From NCBI GenBank assembly GCA_028023455.1, contig JAQFVV010006221.1, positions 10,718,825-10,782,824 of the forward strand: a stretch of DNA of 64,000 nucleotides, written 5' to 3'. The notes beneath the pieces were generated by a model. The model saw only the letters and a list, made by a program, of their open reading frames with translations, did not search any database and was not told the origin of the DNA. Positions 34,618 through 45,839 of this stretch are shown here, one piece after another. Every line of letters starts with the position of its first letter. Position 1 is the stretch's first letter. The translations under genes and the position numbers were made by a program. This stretch comes from Epiperipatus broadwayi. Taxonomy: Eukaryota > Onychophora > Udeonychophora > Euonychophora > Peripatidae.

Positions 34618-37600
34618 TGTGCCCTTTTCTATAGGTCAGTAATAGTTTATGAACAGTCAATTACTAAAAATTTTAAATTTAGAATATGTTCTTTTAATAT
34701 GGTAATTGTATTAAGTCAATTATATCTTTAAAGTACAATTTGAAGCTAAAGAGAATACATAGTATATAAAATCATTTAAAAAATAGTTATATAAAGCTTT
34801 AAATATTGTTGCATATTGTTGTAAAAGCTGGCCATACTAAATAACACAGCTATAATTTGATAAATTCGATTTTAATAGTTTAAAACTGATGATTTAATAA
34901 ATGCTATGTTTAAATTTATAATCATATTTAATAGTCAAAATTAATATAATATATTTTAAAAATAAACTTTATGATGGTGAAAATTGTATTTAATTCTATA
35001 TTTTCTAAATTGTTCTTCCAAATTTTATAATTATATTATTAAATATAATAAGTGTATCAATTTTATTAGAAATAGATTGAAAATCGTCTGTCAAAGTTAT
35101 TAATCATGTGACTTGTATACTATATACTTTCACACACATGCTTGTTTGAATTAATAATAAAGTTTAAATATTTTAAAAGTTATATTATAGAATAGGATAG
35201 AATTATTGCCTATAAATAAAGTAAATAGTATTAAACATTAAGTTAACTATCGTATGTAATGTTTTAAATAATGTAATAAAGACGAATACATTCATAATAT
35301 AAAAATTAAATATTTTATTTAAATAAAAATAGATAAATTGAATATTAAGAAATGGAATAAGTTATTAAATGTTATTTTAAAAGTTATTTTAAATGTTTAA
35401 ATAGTTTTAATAAAATATTAATTGAAGTAAAAATGGAATTTTAAATAATATTTTTTAAATTTTATTACGTCATAATTTCTAATTTTGAAATTCAATTCTA
35501 CTATAAACTAAAAATATGTAAATTTGTTCTCAAGCTAAAGTAAGAATTAACCAATAGGAATAGGTATTCTTACAGATTATAAATATGATTTGCATGGGGG
35601 TAAAGGGGAGATTAATAATGTATTGAAACCGGAGAAAGGTAAATTATAGCTATCAAAGAGATAGTATTTAAAATTATTATTTTAGTCACTTTTAGCACTC
35701 TCTCATAATTTATTTGCAAAAAAACTAATTGACAATTTTTAAAAGTAACTTGCAAAAAAGAGAGTGTAAACTAAAAAATATTTTAATAATTTCGTTTAAC
35801 ATGCTTTGTTAAATTTTTTAAAGTTACTTTATCAGTCATATTTTATCTAAAAGTTTACCCTAAACTTCGCAAAAAAAAAATGGATATACTACGGAATAAA
35901 ATGGATATAAGTTGTAATGCTGAAAAAATATTTGAAATATTTATTGATACAGTTTTATTAATACTTCACCGGAGAACTGTTTTGGTACATTAAAAAACCA
36001 CAGCTCGGACATTATACGGAGTCTAAAAAAAAAAAAATGTGTTGAAACATATTATTTATAAGCTGATCCAAGATTTATTTTTAAATAGTAATAAGACAAT
36101 TATATTTCATGAATTATTTTATATAATATGATATTCAAAGGAGTAAAATGTTATATCCTTTCTGAAGGTAACATTTTTTTAAAAATATTTTCAAGAATTA
36201 AAGAAAGAACCCAGGAAAATATGTTACAGAAGCGTTTTTGATATTAAAATATCCATTCTTAGAATTATTTAAAAATGTATTTAGAAAAGATTTGTTTAAA
36301 CGTACTTGAAGTTTTTTATTTTAAAAGAGATTTATAAAAATACCAAATGAAAGTTTAAATGTATCAAGAAGGAAACATATATAAAAAGTGAACACATAGT
36401 TGAATAAAAAATGGATCCATGGAAATACAAATAGTACTTAAAAGTTTATCAAATATTTTTAAAGTTAAATTAGATGGATTGATGCATCGGATACACAGAG
36501 AATATTGGTAGAGAAGATTAAGAAGCTTCACGGGATTAATTAATATTATGATTTAATAATTATCATCCTAAATACTAAAACCAAGGATTATTTTCTATAA
36601 ATTTACTAAATGGATTAATAATTATTTTTATTTTAAACTTTAATGCGCTTGGAGGAGAACATTTTAAAAACTCTAGAGAAAATAATAAACATTTTGGACT
36701 TATCAGGAACTATCGTCAAGAAAATATGTAAATATAGTTTTGATTCCTTTTATTTTGTTAACCTAGTTTAAATCTAAATTTTTTTTATATATAAGATTAG
36801 GAAAACCATAAAAACATTAATTTATTAATATTAAAATTTTATAATATAACAATCTAATAATCTAGCTAAAAATATTTTAATATAAAGTGTATGGGTGTGA
36901 TTTTTTTTTATATCTGCAATGCTCAAGTGGATAAAGGAAGCCTACTGAACACGATGACTAAATAAAGGTTATTGGTAATAATAATAACTATTGATAATTT
37001 GTAATGTATGTTTTTTTGTTTTTTTTAGATCATCCATAAATTGGAAGAATGAAGTGTAAAAGTTTTTTACTTATATGTACAGCATTTCATACAACATTTT
37101 AAAAAACATTATGAGATAGGATTGATTTGAAAATATGCATACGACAATTTTTTTTTATTTTTTTTTTATTAGTCATATAATCCAACATAACAAATAATTA
37201 TGTGATTCTTTTAAAATTTTCATGTTATGGGATATTCAGATCTTGTCTAAGTAGATTGTATATGATTAGACATATAGAATAATGAAGTAAGCAGACTTTT
37301 CTTGTAGAACAGCTAGATTGTTTAACTATTAATGAATTTTATTTATTGTTTTGTAAATGCAGATAGTTATTTATCGATGTAAGATGTGGAAAATCTTGAG
37401 AAAAAATGTTGAGATAGTGACTTGGAAGTACTTCATGAACAGGAAACCAAGATGATGTTTTAAGAAATAGGATGTTATAAGCAATGGAAATAATATTTAG
37501 TCTTTATGTGAATATCAGCATAGTTAACAAAGCCCTATGACTGATACACATTTTATTTGGACAGTGTTTATATTTCTTTAAATATTTGATGTTCTAATAA

Positions 37601-39452
37601 AGCTGAAGAAATAGCTTTAACATCATCCCTGTACTAGAGGATATTAGGCAGGAAATGTCATACCTCTTTGCACTGTGCCATGTTTTTTTTTAGATATGTT
37701 AAGAGTAATACTCTAGCTTTCTTCCTTAATACTATGCATCTGTTTTCGCTATCTTTATTTCATGTAACTGCATCGTTCAGTAAGATATGTTTAAGAGAAA
37801 TGATAAATAATTTAGAACTTAGGTTATGCTATCGTTTTGTATGAGATTGGTTTATTTGCTTAGAAGGAATAGGACATTATAACTTAAAATTGAAGATCCA
37901 AAGTATTCTAAGGAAAGAAAAGAATCATAGAATATATTTTGAATTTTATTTCGGAAATGAAATATAAAATTTTTTAAAATAAGATATCTAAACAAAGATA
38001 TTTTTCTTAAAGTGATAATAATTTTAAATGCTTTAATATTATTTTTTTTAAGAGAAAAATAAGTATTGCATATTTTTTAAAAATACAATAGTACAAAGTA
38101 AATTATGTAAACAATATGCATAGTATATTTTTTGTTTATTGATTAACAGAAATATATTGATGATTACACTTATATCATACTAAAGTAAGGCTTAAAGAAG
38201 AATATATTATGATTAGTAAATGTTGTGTGATAAATACTAAAATCTAGTACTGAATTTTGGATAATATTTTGTGTAACATCTTTGACTTTGCAAGATGAAA
38301 TTTTTTTTAATATTTTGAGAAATCCATACTCATTATAAAATTTTGTTTTCTATAGAATGTTTTCTAAGTATGAATTTTTAAAATAAGATAGTTTAATAAT
38401 ATTAAGGATAAAATGCTGTTGCTAATAAAGTAGATAAATATATTTGTAATAAGTTAACCATAATGAGAAACCAAATAGTAACACTTTTTTTAATTTTGTC
38501 CTAAATCTAAATAAAGATATAATTGAAATATAAATTATGTTTTTTATAACCCGGTAGATCAAACTGTAAAGTAAAAAAGTTAAGGATATCCACTGTAAAT
38601 AGTGTAAATAAATTGTTTATTTATTTGTTGTTAGTAATAAACTTTGTTAAATTTTGTTATTTCAAAAAATTTTGTGTCCGAGTTATTTATTTCTCCACAT
38701 CGCTGCATGAAAACACGATATATGCATAATAATTTAAACAAATATATAATTTTGCACAAAAAGATAAATAGAGAATTATTTTAAGAATTTTAAATATTTT
38801 ATTGGTATTCATTATAATTAAATAATCATAATCTTACATTATTTTATTGGTCATAAATCAGTTATCACAATATTATATTAAATTATATGCTATCAGTTGC
38901 CACCCATATTTTGTTTGTCAGATTATTAAAATGCTACCACATATTTATTATAACATTACATGAAGATATAAGATTATATTATATTATTTCATTATTTTAT
39001 TATGGTAATAAAATTATAGTAAAAAGAAAAGTTATACAGAATTAGTTAAACAATGAAGAATATTATTACTGTTATTTATTATTATTAATTTCAGTGTAGT
39101 AGATTATGACATAAAATCCCTTCTCATATTTTACTACCGTATTTTTAAATTAACTTAGAATAAACTTTATGAACCTGACATTATTTTATCAAGCTAGATT
39201 ATTATTAAATAGAAGATTAAGATTTAATTATTAGTTTAATCTTAGTGAGTAGAGGTTATTTAAGTCGTAAGAATACTATGAGTTTGTTATTTGAAATAGT
39301 AATAAGGGGGGATAGTGTTCTTATGCCATTGAGGTAGTATCCTGTGGGATATTGGCTCAATGTCATCTATCTTGTCACCTGTATTTTTACTTCAAGTCTC
39401 ATTAAAATATTAAATATTTATTTAATTTATTTTTATAAACTGAACCTTATTC
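34618..39452 (+). repeat. Right LTR
   Basis: About 4.84 kb, beginning TGTGCCCTTTTCTATAGGTC and matching the left LTR to its end with scattered differences. Homology stops after TTATTCATATTT near 39458. A TTTTTTTT insertion near 37683 and several single-base indels separate it from the left LTR. Confidence 0.92.
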
Positions 39453-39459
39453 ATATTTC

Positions 39460-40054
39460 CAAAATCTTAGCATTTTTAAATTAATATTTTAATATTTTTA
39501 TGTTATAATAGTAGAAGATCTATGTTTCATTTTCATACAATAAGTAGAGAATTAACAGCTTTGTACCTGCATAAAAATTTTGGTACTCTTATTAATAGCA
39601 TTGCAGGTTTCATATTTAATAATAGGTTTATAAACCTGGATTCAAATCTATCAACCAACCAGTGAAAAGTAGATTATAAAATAAGAATCAAATATATTAG
39701 AATTAGAGCTGTGCTGACAGAAATTCCTCATTCCTGCAGAACATAAAATTACAAATTATGCATAGATGAGCATGATTGAATGGGAAATATTAATTTGTTA
39801 AAGAATTATGATATTACTAACTTTAAAAAGGATTACACTGTAAAAGGTCTTCTTCTTAAGTGAAAACAAAAGTTTCTATGTATAAACTATATGTTTGGAA
39901 ATCTTCTCAAGTGAATTAAATATCATTTCCTTTTAAAAACCCATTGTATTCTTCAATAAACTTATTTATTTATTATTATCCAATCATTCTTCCAGCCTTG
40001 ATTCATTTTCTTCTTTTCTTTTTATTCCATTTTAATAAAAGTTGTATTATTAGG
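39460..40054. other. AT-rich spacer after the LTR element
   Basis: No gene recognised. A GGATTCAAATC segment near 39640 recalls a tRNA B box, but there is no matching A box at the right distance. Confidence 0.5.
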
Positions 40055-40488
40055 TTATAACATCAGAACAGCTTTCCAAAACTATATATCACTACAAGAA
40101 ATTCTAACATTTACAAAGCTCAACTTGAAATGCTGAAAAGCAAAAACTGCATCTATGAGATAGGATGTGAATGAGTATGTATATTGGTGAGACCAGTTGC
40201 CCCATAAAAAGTGATTGCAAGAGCACAAACAGATGATTAGAAGAGAGAAAACCAAATGTTCTCTAAGATACCAGACCGTATATGTGCCCATGAACATATG
40301 TTAAATTGGGAAAATACAAAAATATTGGATAGAGAGGAAAATGTACAAAAAATAAAATTGAAAGAAGCTGTTTATATGATAATAGTAAAAAATCCCATAA
40401 ATCAACCCAATGTGATTGTGCATAATGTATGATAACCACTAATTAATTAACTTTGCTCTTAGGAAAAGGTGATGAAATCAGAAGGAAC

Positions 40489-40539
<51 letters not shown>

Positions 40540-40860
40540 CCTTTGGCAGGTGGGCCCATTTGGTTACAGCATTACCTTTAAAATTCAATATTCAAAAATC
40601 TATGAGACTGGGTTCAATTCCCATGCTAGTACTATCACTGGTGGTCAATACCAGAAACACCTGAAGAAGAGAGTTAAATGATGCCACTCAAAACATTGTG
40701 CATATACTAATCTGTGCACAGTTACCAACAGCTGTAATTGGAAAATTTAAATAAAGTTAAATTTTTATAAAGGCAGTCAATACCTAATATTAGATGATGG
40801 AAATAGTTCAATATATAAATACAATTAGAATATATAAATGCAACTAAAACACCACCATAA
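40055..40860 (+). repeat. P1 upstream pseudo-LTR
   Basis: Residual GIY-YIG sequence (CIYEIG.....YIGETS-like, about 40140-40200) is followed by non-coding tail, a (TA)n tract, GGCAGGTGGGCCCATTTGG (A-box region), GGTTCAATTCCCATGCTAG (B box), ACACCTGAAGAAGAGAG and the block TATTAGATGATGGAAATAG. It ends near ATATATAAATAC. Compared with the second piece it has its own substitutions and the TA expansion, so both copies have aged separately. Confidence 0.75.
40492..40535. repeat. TA microsatellite inside P1 tail
   Basis: About 22 AT units, at the place where other P1 copies have a short ATAAATATATGAAA segment. Confidence 0.9.
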
Positions 40861-42190
40861 CAACCCTTCAAGAAAACACTAAGCATTTTGTAATGGACTA
40901 TAAAAAATTATATTCAAATCTGGCCAACATAGAAAATTAATTAACTTTCTTATGGAAATGTAAATCTTAAGGGATAGTTCCTAAGAGCTTGCAAATAAAA
41001 CCTCCAATTCACTCCCAGAGAGATGAGAAAATTACTCAGAGAGCAAGTGAAGCTCTATTAAGAGAAAGAACACTTGAAATGCAACAAAAATTGAAGTTAA
41101 ACATATCCTATGATGAGAGGAAAGTGCTTAAATCTCTCAAGAACAGTTAAATCTATAATCATTCTCCTTGCTGACCAAGGCAATGCAACAATTATAATGA
41201 ATACAACTAATAATGACAACAATATGCAAAAATCTCACAGCAAGTCAATACAGAAAAGTGGCATAAAGTCCAATTTTGAGTATAGAAACAGCATTTCAGG
41301 TATGTCAGGGATTCAGAAAAAAATAAACTAATATCATATTTCAGCAAAATGTCTCATCTTTATGGTCTACCTAAAATCCATAAGGGTCATGTTCCATTAT
41401 GATTTATTGTTCTAGAAATTCACCTTGCCAAAATTTATGATGTCTTCTCAAAGTTCTTAGTGAAGAAGCATTGTCTATTGTAAGCAAAAGATTAAATGGT
41501 GATAATAACTTACAAACTAAAACAACTCTTTTTATTGATAGTATAATGGAATTATTAACATTCTGCATAACAATAACTTACTTTCAGCACCACATAATTG
41601 TACCAACAAAATCATGGGATAGCTATGGGCTCACTATTGTCAACCCTGATTAGCAATACTTACATGGAGGAAATTGAAACCACAGCCATAAAGACTACTC
41701 CATACCATCTAAAATTTGGCTTCAGTATATTGCTACCTTTATTGTATGGCTGTATGGTGGGGCATAACTACAAACTTTCTGGAAACATGTTAACAACATA
41801 TCACCTTCGATTAAATATACAATAGAATCAGAACAATAATAAAAAATGGCATTCTTAGATGTTCTTGTGACAAGACTCCTTTATTGGAAAATCAAAACTA
41901 GTTTACAGAAAATCCACATATACAGAAATATATCCAATGCCGCCAGAGACACTACCATGGCATTATACTATTATTATGGAACAGAACAAAAGAGTTTTGT
42001 TTAGTAATTAGTCATTTGATGAAAAAGAAAGATCTATATGGAACAAACTCTTGATTAATGATTATCAACCAGCAACCATTAAGAAAGCCTTAAATAGACA
42101 ACAAAAAGAGCCATCAAAGAAAATAACAATTATTGATAGTGTAGTGTAGCCATACATGTCAAAAACAGAAGGAAAATAAAGGAAAATCTG
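40861..42190 (+). pseudogene. Penelope-like reverse transcriptase remnant
   Basis: In shifting plus-strand frames one can read, in order, SIIILLADQGNATIIMN (41150-41205; family pattern ILPADKGxxxV), HLYGLPKIHKGHVPL (near 41350), YQQNHGIAMGSLLS (41598-41640; RT motif with AMGSP), YMEEIE, a damaged RT catalytic region near 41720-41760, and AFLDVLV near 41850. This is the motif order of Penelope-type RTs. There are many stops and frame changes, so no protein can be made. It lies between the two P1 end pieces, as expected for the body of the element. Confidence 0.8.
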
Positions 42191-42194
42191 CAAT

Positions 42195-42960
42195 CAGTAT
42201 AACATCAGAACAGGTTTCAAAGCCATACCACATTATGAGGAATTCTAACATCTACAAATCCTAAACTTGAAATACTGAAAATCAAAAGATGCATCTATGA
42301 AATATCATGTGAGTGTGGCAGAATGTATATTTATGAAACCAGTCACCTTATTTAAAAGTGATTGCAAGAGCATAGCCTGATGACTGGAAAGAGAGAAAAC
42401 AGATAGGTCTAAGGTACTAGACCCTGTATATATCAATAACCATATGTTTAATGGAGCAAATGCAAAAATATTGAATAGAGATAAAAAAGTACAAAAAAGA
42501 AAAATTCAAAAAATCTGTTTAGGTAACAATGGTAAATAACCCCATAAATCAATCTAATGTGACTATGCATAATGCATAAAAACCACTAAGCAATTTTGCT
42601 CTTAAGAAAAAGTGGAGAAATCAAAGAGGAACACTATAGATAAATATATGAAATTTTTATTGACTGTAGCCTTTGACATGATGGCTCAGTTGGTTACAGC
42701 ATTGCCTTAAATTTCAATATTCAAAAATCTAAAGGTTCAGGTTTAATTCCCATGCTAGTACTGTCATGGGTCAGATCAGCAACACATAAAGAAGAGAGGA
42801 GAATAATATGACCCAAAAGGTTGTGCAAATACTAACCTGTTGTGCTGTAAATTACAATATGAATGAAATTGGAAAATTTATAGTTAAATTTTTCTAAAGA
42901 CCTTAAATAATTAATATTCAAAGATAGAAATAGTCTAATATATAAATACAAAAAATAATA
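42195..42960 (+). repeat. P1 3' end with GIY-YIG remnant and tRNA-like tail
   Basis: It repeats the order of 40055-40860: an endonuclease remnant (42240-42400), a TTTTGCTCTTAAGAAAAAGT block, ATGATGGCTCAGTTGGTTAC (A box), a degraded B box near 42745-42765, and a tail to about 42960. It lacks the TA tract. The CTGAAGA box is damaged here (CATAAAGA). Confidence 0.75.
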
Positions 42961-42964
42961 ATAT

Positions 42965-43705
42965 AAACAAATGTAACCAAATGCTAGATACATTTAATAT
43001 ATCTGATCACATGTTAACACACAATTTGTTATGAATTACTAAGATGCAAGATATATCAAAAGTTAAATAATGAAACAAATAATCAGCATAATAAAGTTTA
43101 CATATAAATAGATAATATCTGACATTAGCATAACAAAGTATTATAAATAAGAATATTTGAGCTTCTTAATGTGGATCAGTTCAGCTCTGATACCACAAGT
43201 ATAGTGTCCATAAAGAAAAATCATATATCATGTTAATAAAGAGTGTTAATTTTAAAAGTGATACTTAGTAATGCTACAGAATTCAGTTTATAATATAACT
43301 CATTTTTATAGACTATATTTATCATTCTAAAGATAATTATATAGAATGCACACACTCATATATCAAATATTAATGACCAGAGCTAAATACATAAATAGGA
43401 AACTCTGCAAAATATTTATTTAATATAATGATTATTAATTTTATTAATTAGTAATACTAATAATGATAACTCTGACAATTTTCTCTAATAATACAAGTAG
43501 ATCAGGAAATATGATTATGACTTATTTACGAATATCACAAATATTAATTACTTTAATAGATTAAAAAGAAAACAATAAATGCAATAATACTGTTTAAACT
43601 GTACTTTGCATCTAACAATACAAAAATATTTTAATTATTTAATTATTAATTTTTCCTAATTTTAAAGGCCAATTTATCTTAAAAATATATAAAAAATAAA
43701 TGAAT
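42965..43705. other. AT-rich spacer
   Basis: Nothing recognisable. Confidence 0.5.
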
Positions 43706-43707
43706 CT

Positions 43708-43837
43708 AGATATGTACTTTTTTTTTCATATGTCGTAGCATCGACCGGATGCGAACCCACACCCATCTACAACCAACTACTTGCTTGCAAGGTGGGTGCA
43801 ATGACCTCTCGGCTAACAACACTTGACAAGATATGTA
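43708..43837 (-). mobile_element. tRNA-derived SINE with 9-bp target duplication
   Basis: The insert 43717-43828 is bounded by AGATATGTA at 43708-43716 and 43829-43837. On the minus strand it reads TTAGCCGAGAGGTCATTGC (A box), GTGGGTTCGCATCCGG (B box), TCGATGCTACGACATATGAA and a poly-A run. It is the same SINE family as at 14.4 kb. Confidence 0.85.
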
Positions 43838-43854
43838 TTTATATATGTTTAATC

Positions 43855-44294
43855 ATTAGAAACCAGTCAACACTTAGACAATCCCAATATAGATAACAAT
43901 CAAAAATTTCAAACTGTTGCCAAGGCAACCTCCTTTTAGCAATAGAGATGAAATCCCACCTCCATTAATGGTCTCGTATATTTATAAAGACCCTAAAGAT
44001 TGCAACTTGACTACAGAAATGGAAATTATAGATTGGAAGAAGTTTAAATAAACTTCCTTAAACAGGTAAATATAACCTGTTCTGAATGCAGGCTAATAAA
44101 TAGTCAATTATAACATTACAAATAGCAATTATAATTTTTAAATTGCACCCAAAGTATTACTTAAATAATAAGTGTAATAATGTTCAAGGCTAAATTGGTT
44201 TATAAGTAACATTAGAAACCAGTCAACACTTAGACAATCCCAATATAGATAACAATCAAGAATTTCAAACTGTTGTCAAGTCAACCTCCTTTTA
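43855..44294 (+). repeat. Direct repeat of 84 bp, copies 356 bp apart
   Basis: 43855-43938 and 44211-44294 share ATTAGAAACCAGTCAACACT, then TAGACAATCCCAATATAG and onward to CAACCTCCTTTTA with only a few differences. The interval holds no recognised gene. It could be a local duplication or two ends of an inserted element, though no other feature of an LTR element is seen. Confidence 0.75.
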
Positions 44295-44729
44295 CATAAA
44301 CACATAAGTAAATAAGCATTTATTTTATATAGCAAAGGCTGATCTTTAATGTATAAACACATAAGTCTTAATTAAAACAAAATGTTTTAATTAGTAATTT
44401 AATGGTATGGATAAATTCGCTACATAATATCTAAATAATAATTTCAGTGCTTTTATATTTAAAAAAATGCAAGCATATTGATTATTATTTTAAAATTTAG
44501 ATGTTCACTTATCTTTCAAAAAATAACTTTAGGCAATTAATCAAGTTGATAAACAAAATAAAATTTGGTTGAATGAATTCTAAAACAAAACTATAGTTAA
44601 TTTCTTTTAAAAGTTTTTTTTTTTCATCTTGGACTTCACTCTGTTAATCTCTTGTTTCCATTAGCAACAATTAATTAATTTGAAAATATTTATCTATCCA
44701 TTTAACACAATTTAATATAGTTCACTTTA
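44295..44729. other. AT-rich spacer
   Basis: Nothing recognisable. Confidence 0.5.
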
Positions 44730-45839
44730 TTTTAGACCAGAGTTTACCAACCTGTGGTACATGCGTACCACTGGTGGTATGCGAGTTGCTGGTTGGTGGT
44801 ACACGAAAAATAATCAATAATGGCGGACATAAAAAAAAAAATTAAATCATAAAAATATCATAGAAATGTTTTTTCCTATAATTCATAAAAATTATTTTAA
44901 TTAATAATATTATACAGTAAATTTGTTAATATGTACAGTCGATAACGATCTTTAATGTTAATGATAAAATTGAAAGTATGATTAAGAAATTAGATTTTAG
45001 GAAACAGTAATATATATAAGTATCGAAAACAATCAACTGGAAGTATTCGAAACTCTACATATTTTTTTGTTTGAAAATAAGGTTAGTCTGTCTCAAGATA
45101 TACGAGAAAATATTATAGCACATTTAACAGGATTAAAATTGTCTTTCATGGAATATTTTCCACAACCCGAAAACACAAATGATAATTGGATTTCAAACCT
45201 CTTCTATGAAGAAAATTTAGAAAAAGCTACATCATTATCAATAAAGGATAAAGAAAATTTAATAGAATTATCATGTGAGTAGAATTCAAACGACACAATC
45301 TAATTAATTTTTGGTTAAACATTAAAGAATATGAACAACTTTCTGAGAACGCTCTTAAATTATTATTACCATTTACTAGTATGGAATTAGTAGAAAGAGC
45401 TTTTTTCTTCATATATTTTTTTAAAAAATAAGTATCGAAACAGATTGAACGCATCTTTTGAACCAAATTTCAAAAAATTATGTTCTTTGAAACAAGCACA
45501 AGGATCTTATTAAATTTATTTTATAAAAATATTTGATTATGATAAGAAAATATATTAATTGTATAATTTTGTGTTTTTATTAAAACCATTTATTAGTAAA
45601 CGAAATATGACAAAATAGTAGATAAATATGAAACTTTGAACAAACACATACATATATATATATGTTATAGTGAGTTTATAATCCGGCATGACGTTTAGGC
45701 ATGTTTCAATGTAATTTGTCTCATTATGTGATAACAAATTTCATGAAATACAAACATTTTTACAAAGTGGTACAATTTAGCGTGATGTACTACCAAGTGG
45801 TACGCGAGCCAAAAAAGGTTGGGAAATGCTGTTTTAGAC
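44730..45839 (+). mobile_element. hAT element derivative, 1.09 kb, perfect 8-bp target duplication
   Basis: The element 44738-45831 is flanked by TTTTAGAC on both sides (44730-44737 and 45832-45839). Termini CAGAGTTTACCAACCT and AGGTTGGGAAATGCTG are inverted repeats, with further subterminal symmetry (GTACCACTGGTGGTA on the left, TACCAAGTGGTACGCG on the right). It keeps only the 3' part of a transposase gene, so it is an internally deleted, non-autonomous copy. Confidence 0.93.
45067..45490 (+). pseudogene. hAT transposase C-terminal remnant
   Basis: The first open frame (45067-45282) resembles the region before the dimerisation domain of ZBED/SCAND3-like hAT transposases, with MEYFPQPENTNDNWI and ENLIELSCE. 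After a stop the same protein continues in other frames as FWLNIK-like, EQLSENALKLLLPF, a damaged CE..FS region and KYRNRLNASFEPN (45300-45475). The catalytic part is absent. It shows that this hAT derivative came from an autonomous parent. Confidence 0.8.

Larger units (their letters stand above)
23132..39452 (+). mobile_element. 16.3-kb Ty3/gypsy-type LTR retrotransposon with giant LTRs
   Basis: Two near-identical direct repeats of about 4.85 kb (23132-27985 and 34618-39452) enclose 6.6 kb with gag-like, protease, RT, RNase H and integrase coding sequence, all on the plus strand. The order PR-RT-RH-IN marks the Ty3/gypsy (Metaviridae) type. LTRs begin TGTGCCC. The 3' end is ambiguous: homology stops near TTATTC(G/A)TATTT. 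If LTRs end at TTATTC, ATAT flanks both sides (23128-23131 and 39453-39456) as a possible 4-bp target duplication, but the left flank is a TA tract, so this is weak. No envelope gene fits between integrase and the right LTR. The copy is defective: stops between RNase H and integrase, a frameshift in integrase, and two altered catalytic residues. Confidence 0.93.
40055..42960 (+). mobile_element. Decayed Penelope-like element P1 with partial tandem copy
   Basis: The layout is: a 3' end piece (40055-40860) with GIY-YIG endonuclease debris and tail; then RT sequence (about 40860-42190); then a second 3' end piece (42195-42960) homologous to the first. This upstream partial copy is the pseudo-LTR arrangement typical of Penelope-like elements. 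Both end pieces start at TATAACATCAGAACAG (40057, 42198). Inside each, after the endonuclease, comes a tRNA-like region with A and B boxes. All frames are broken. The second piece is followed by AT-rich DNA, and no target duplication could be identified. Confidence 0.8.

Noticed and set aside
41110-41825. Three short plus-strand frames as independent genes
   Set aside because: They are pieces of one broken Penelope-like RT in different frames.
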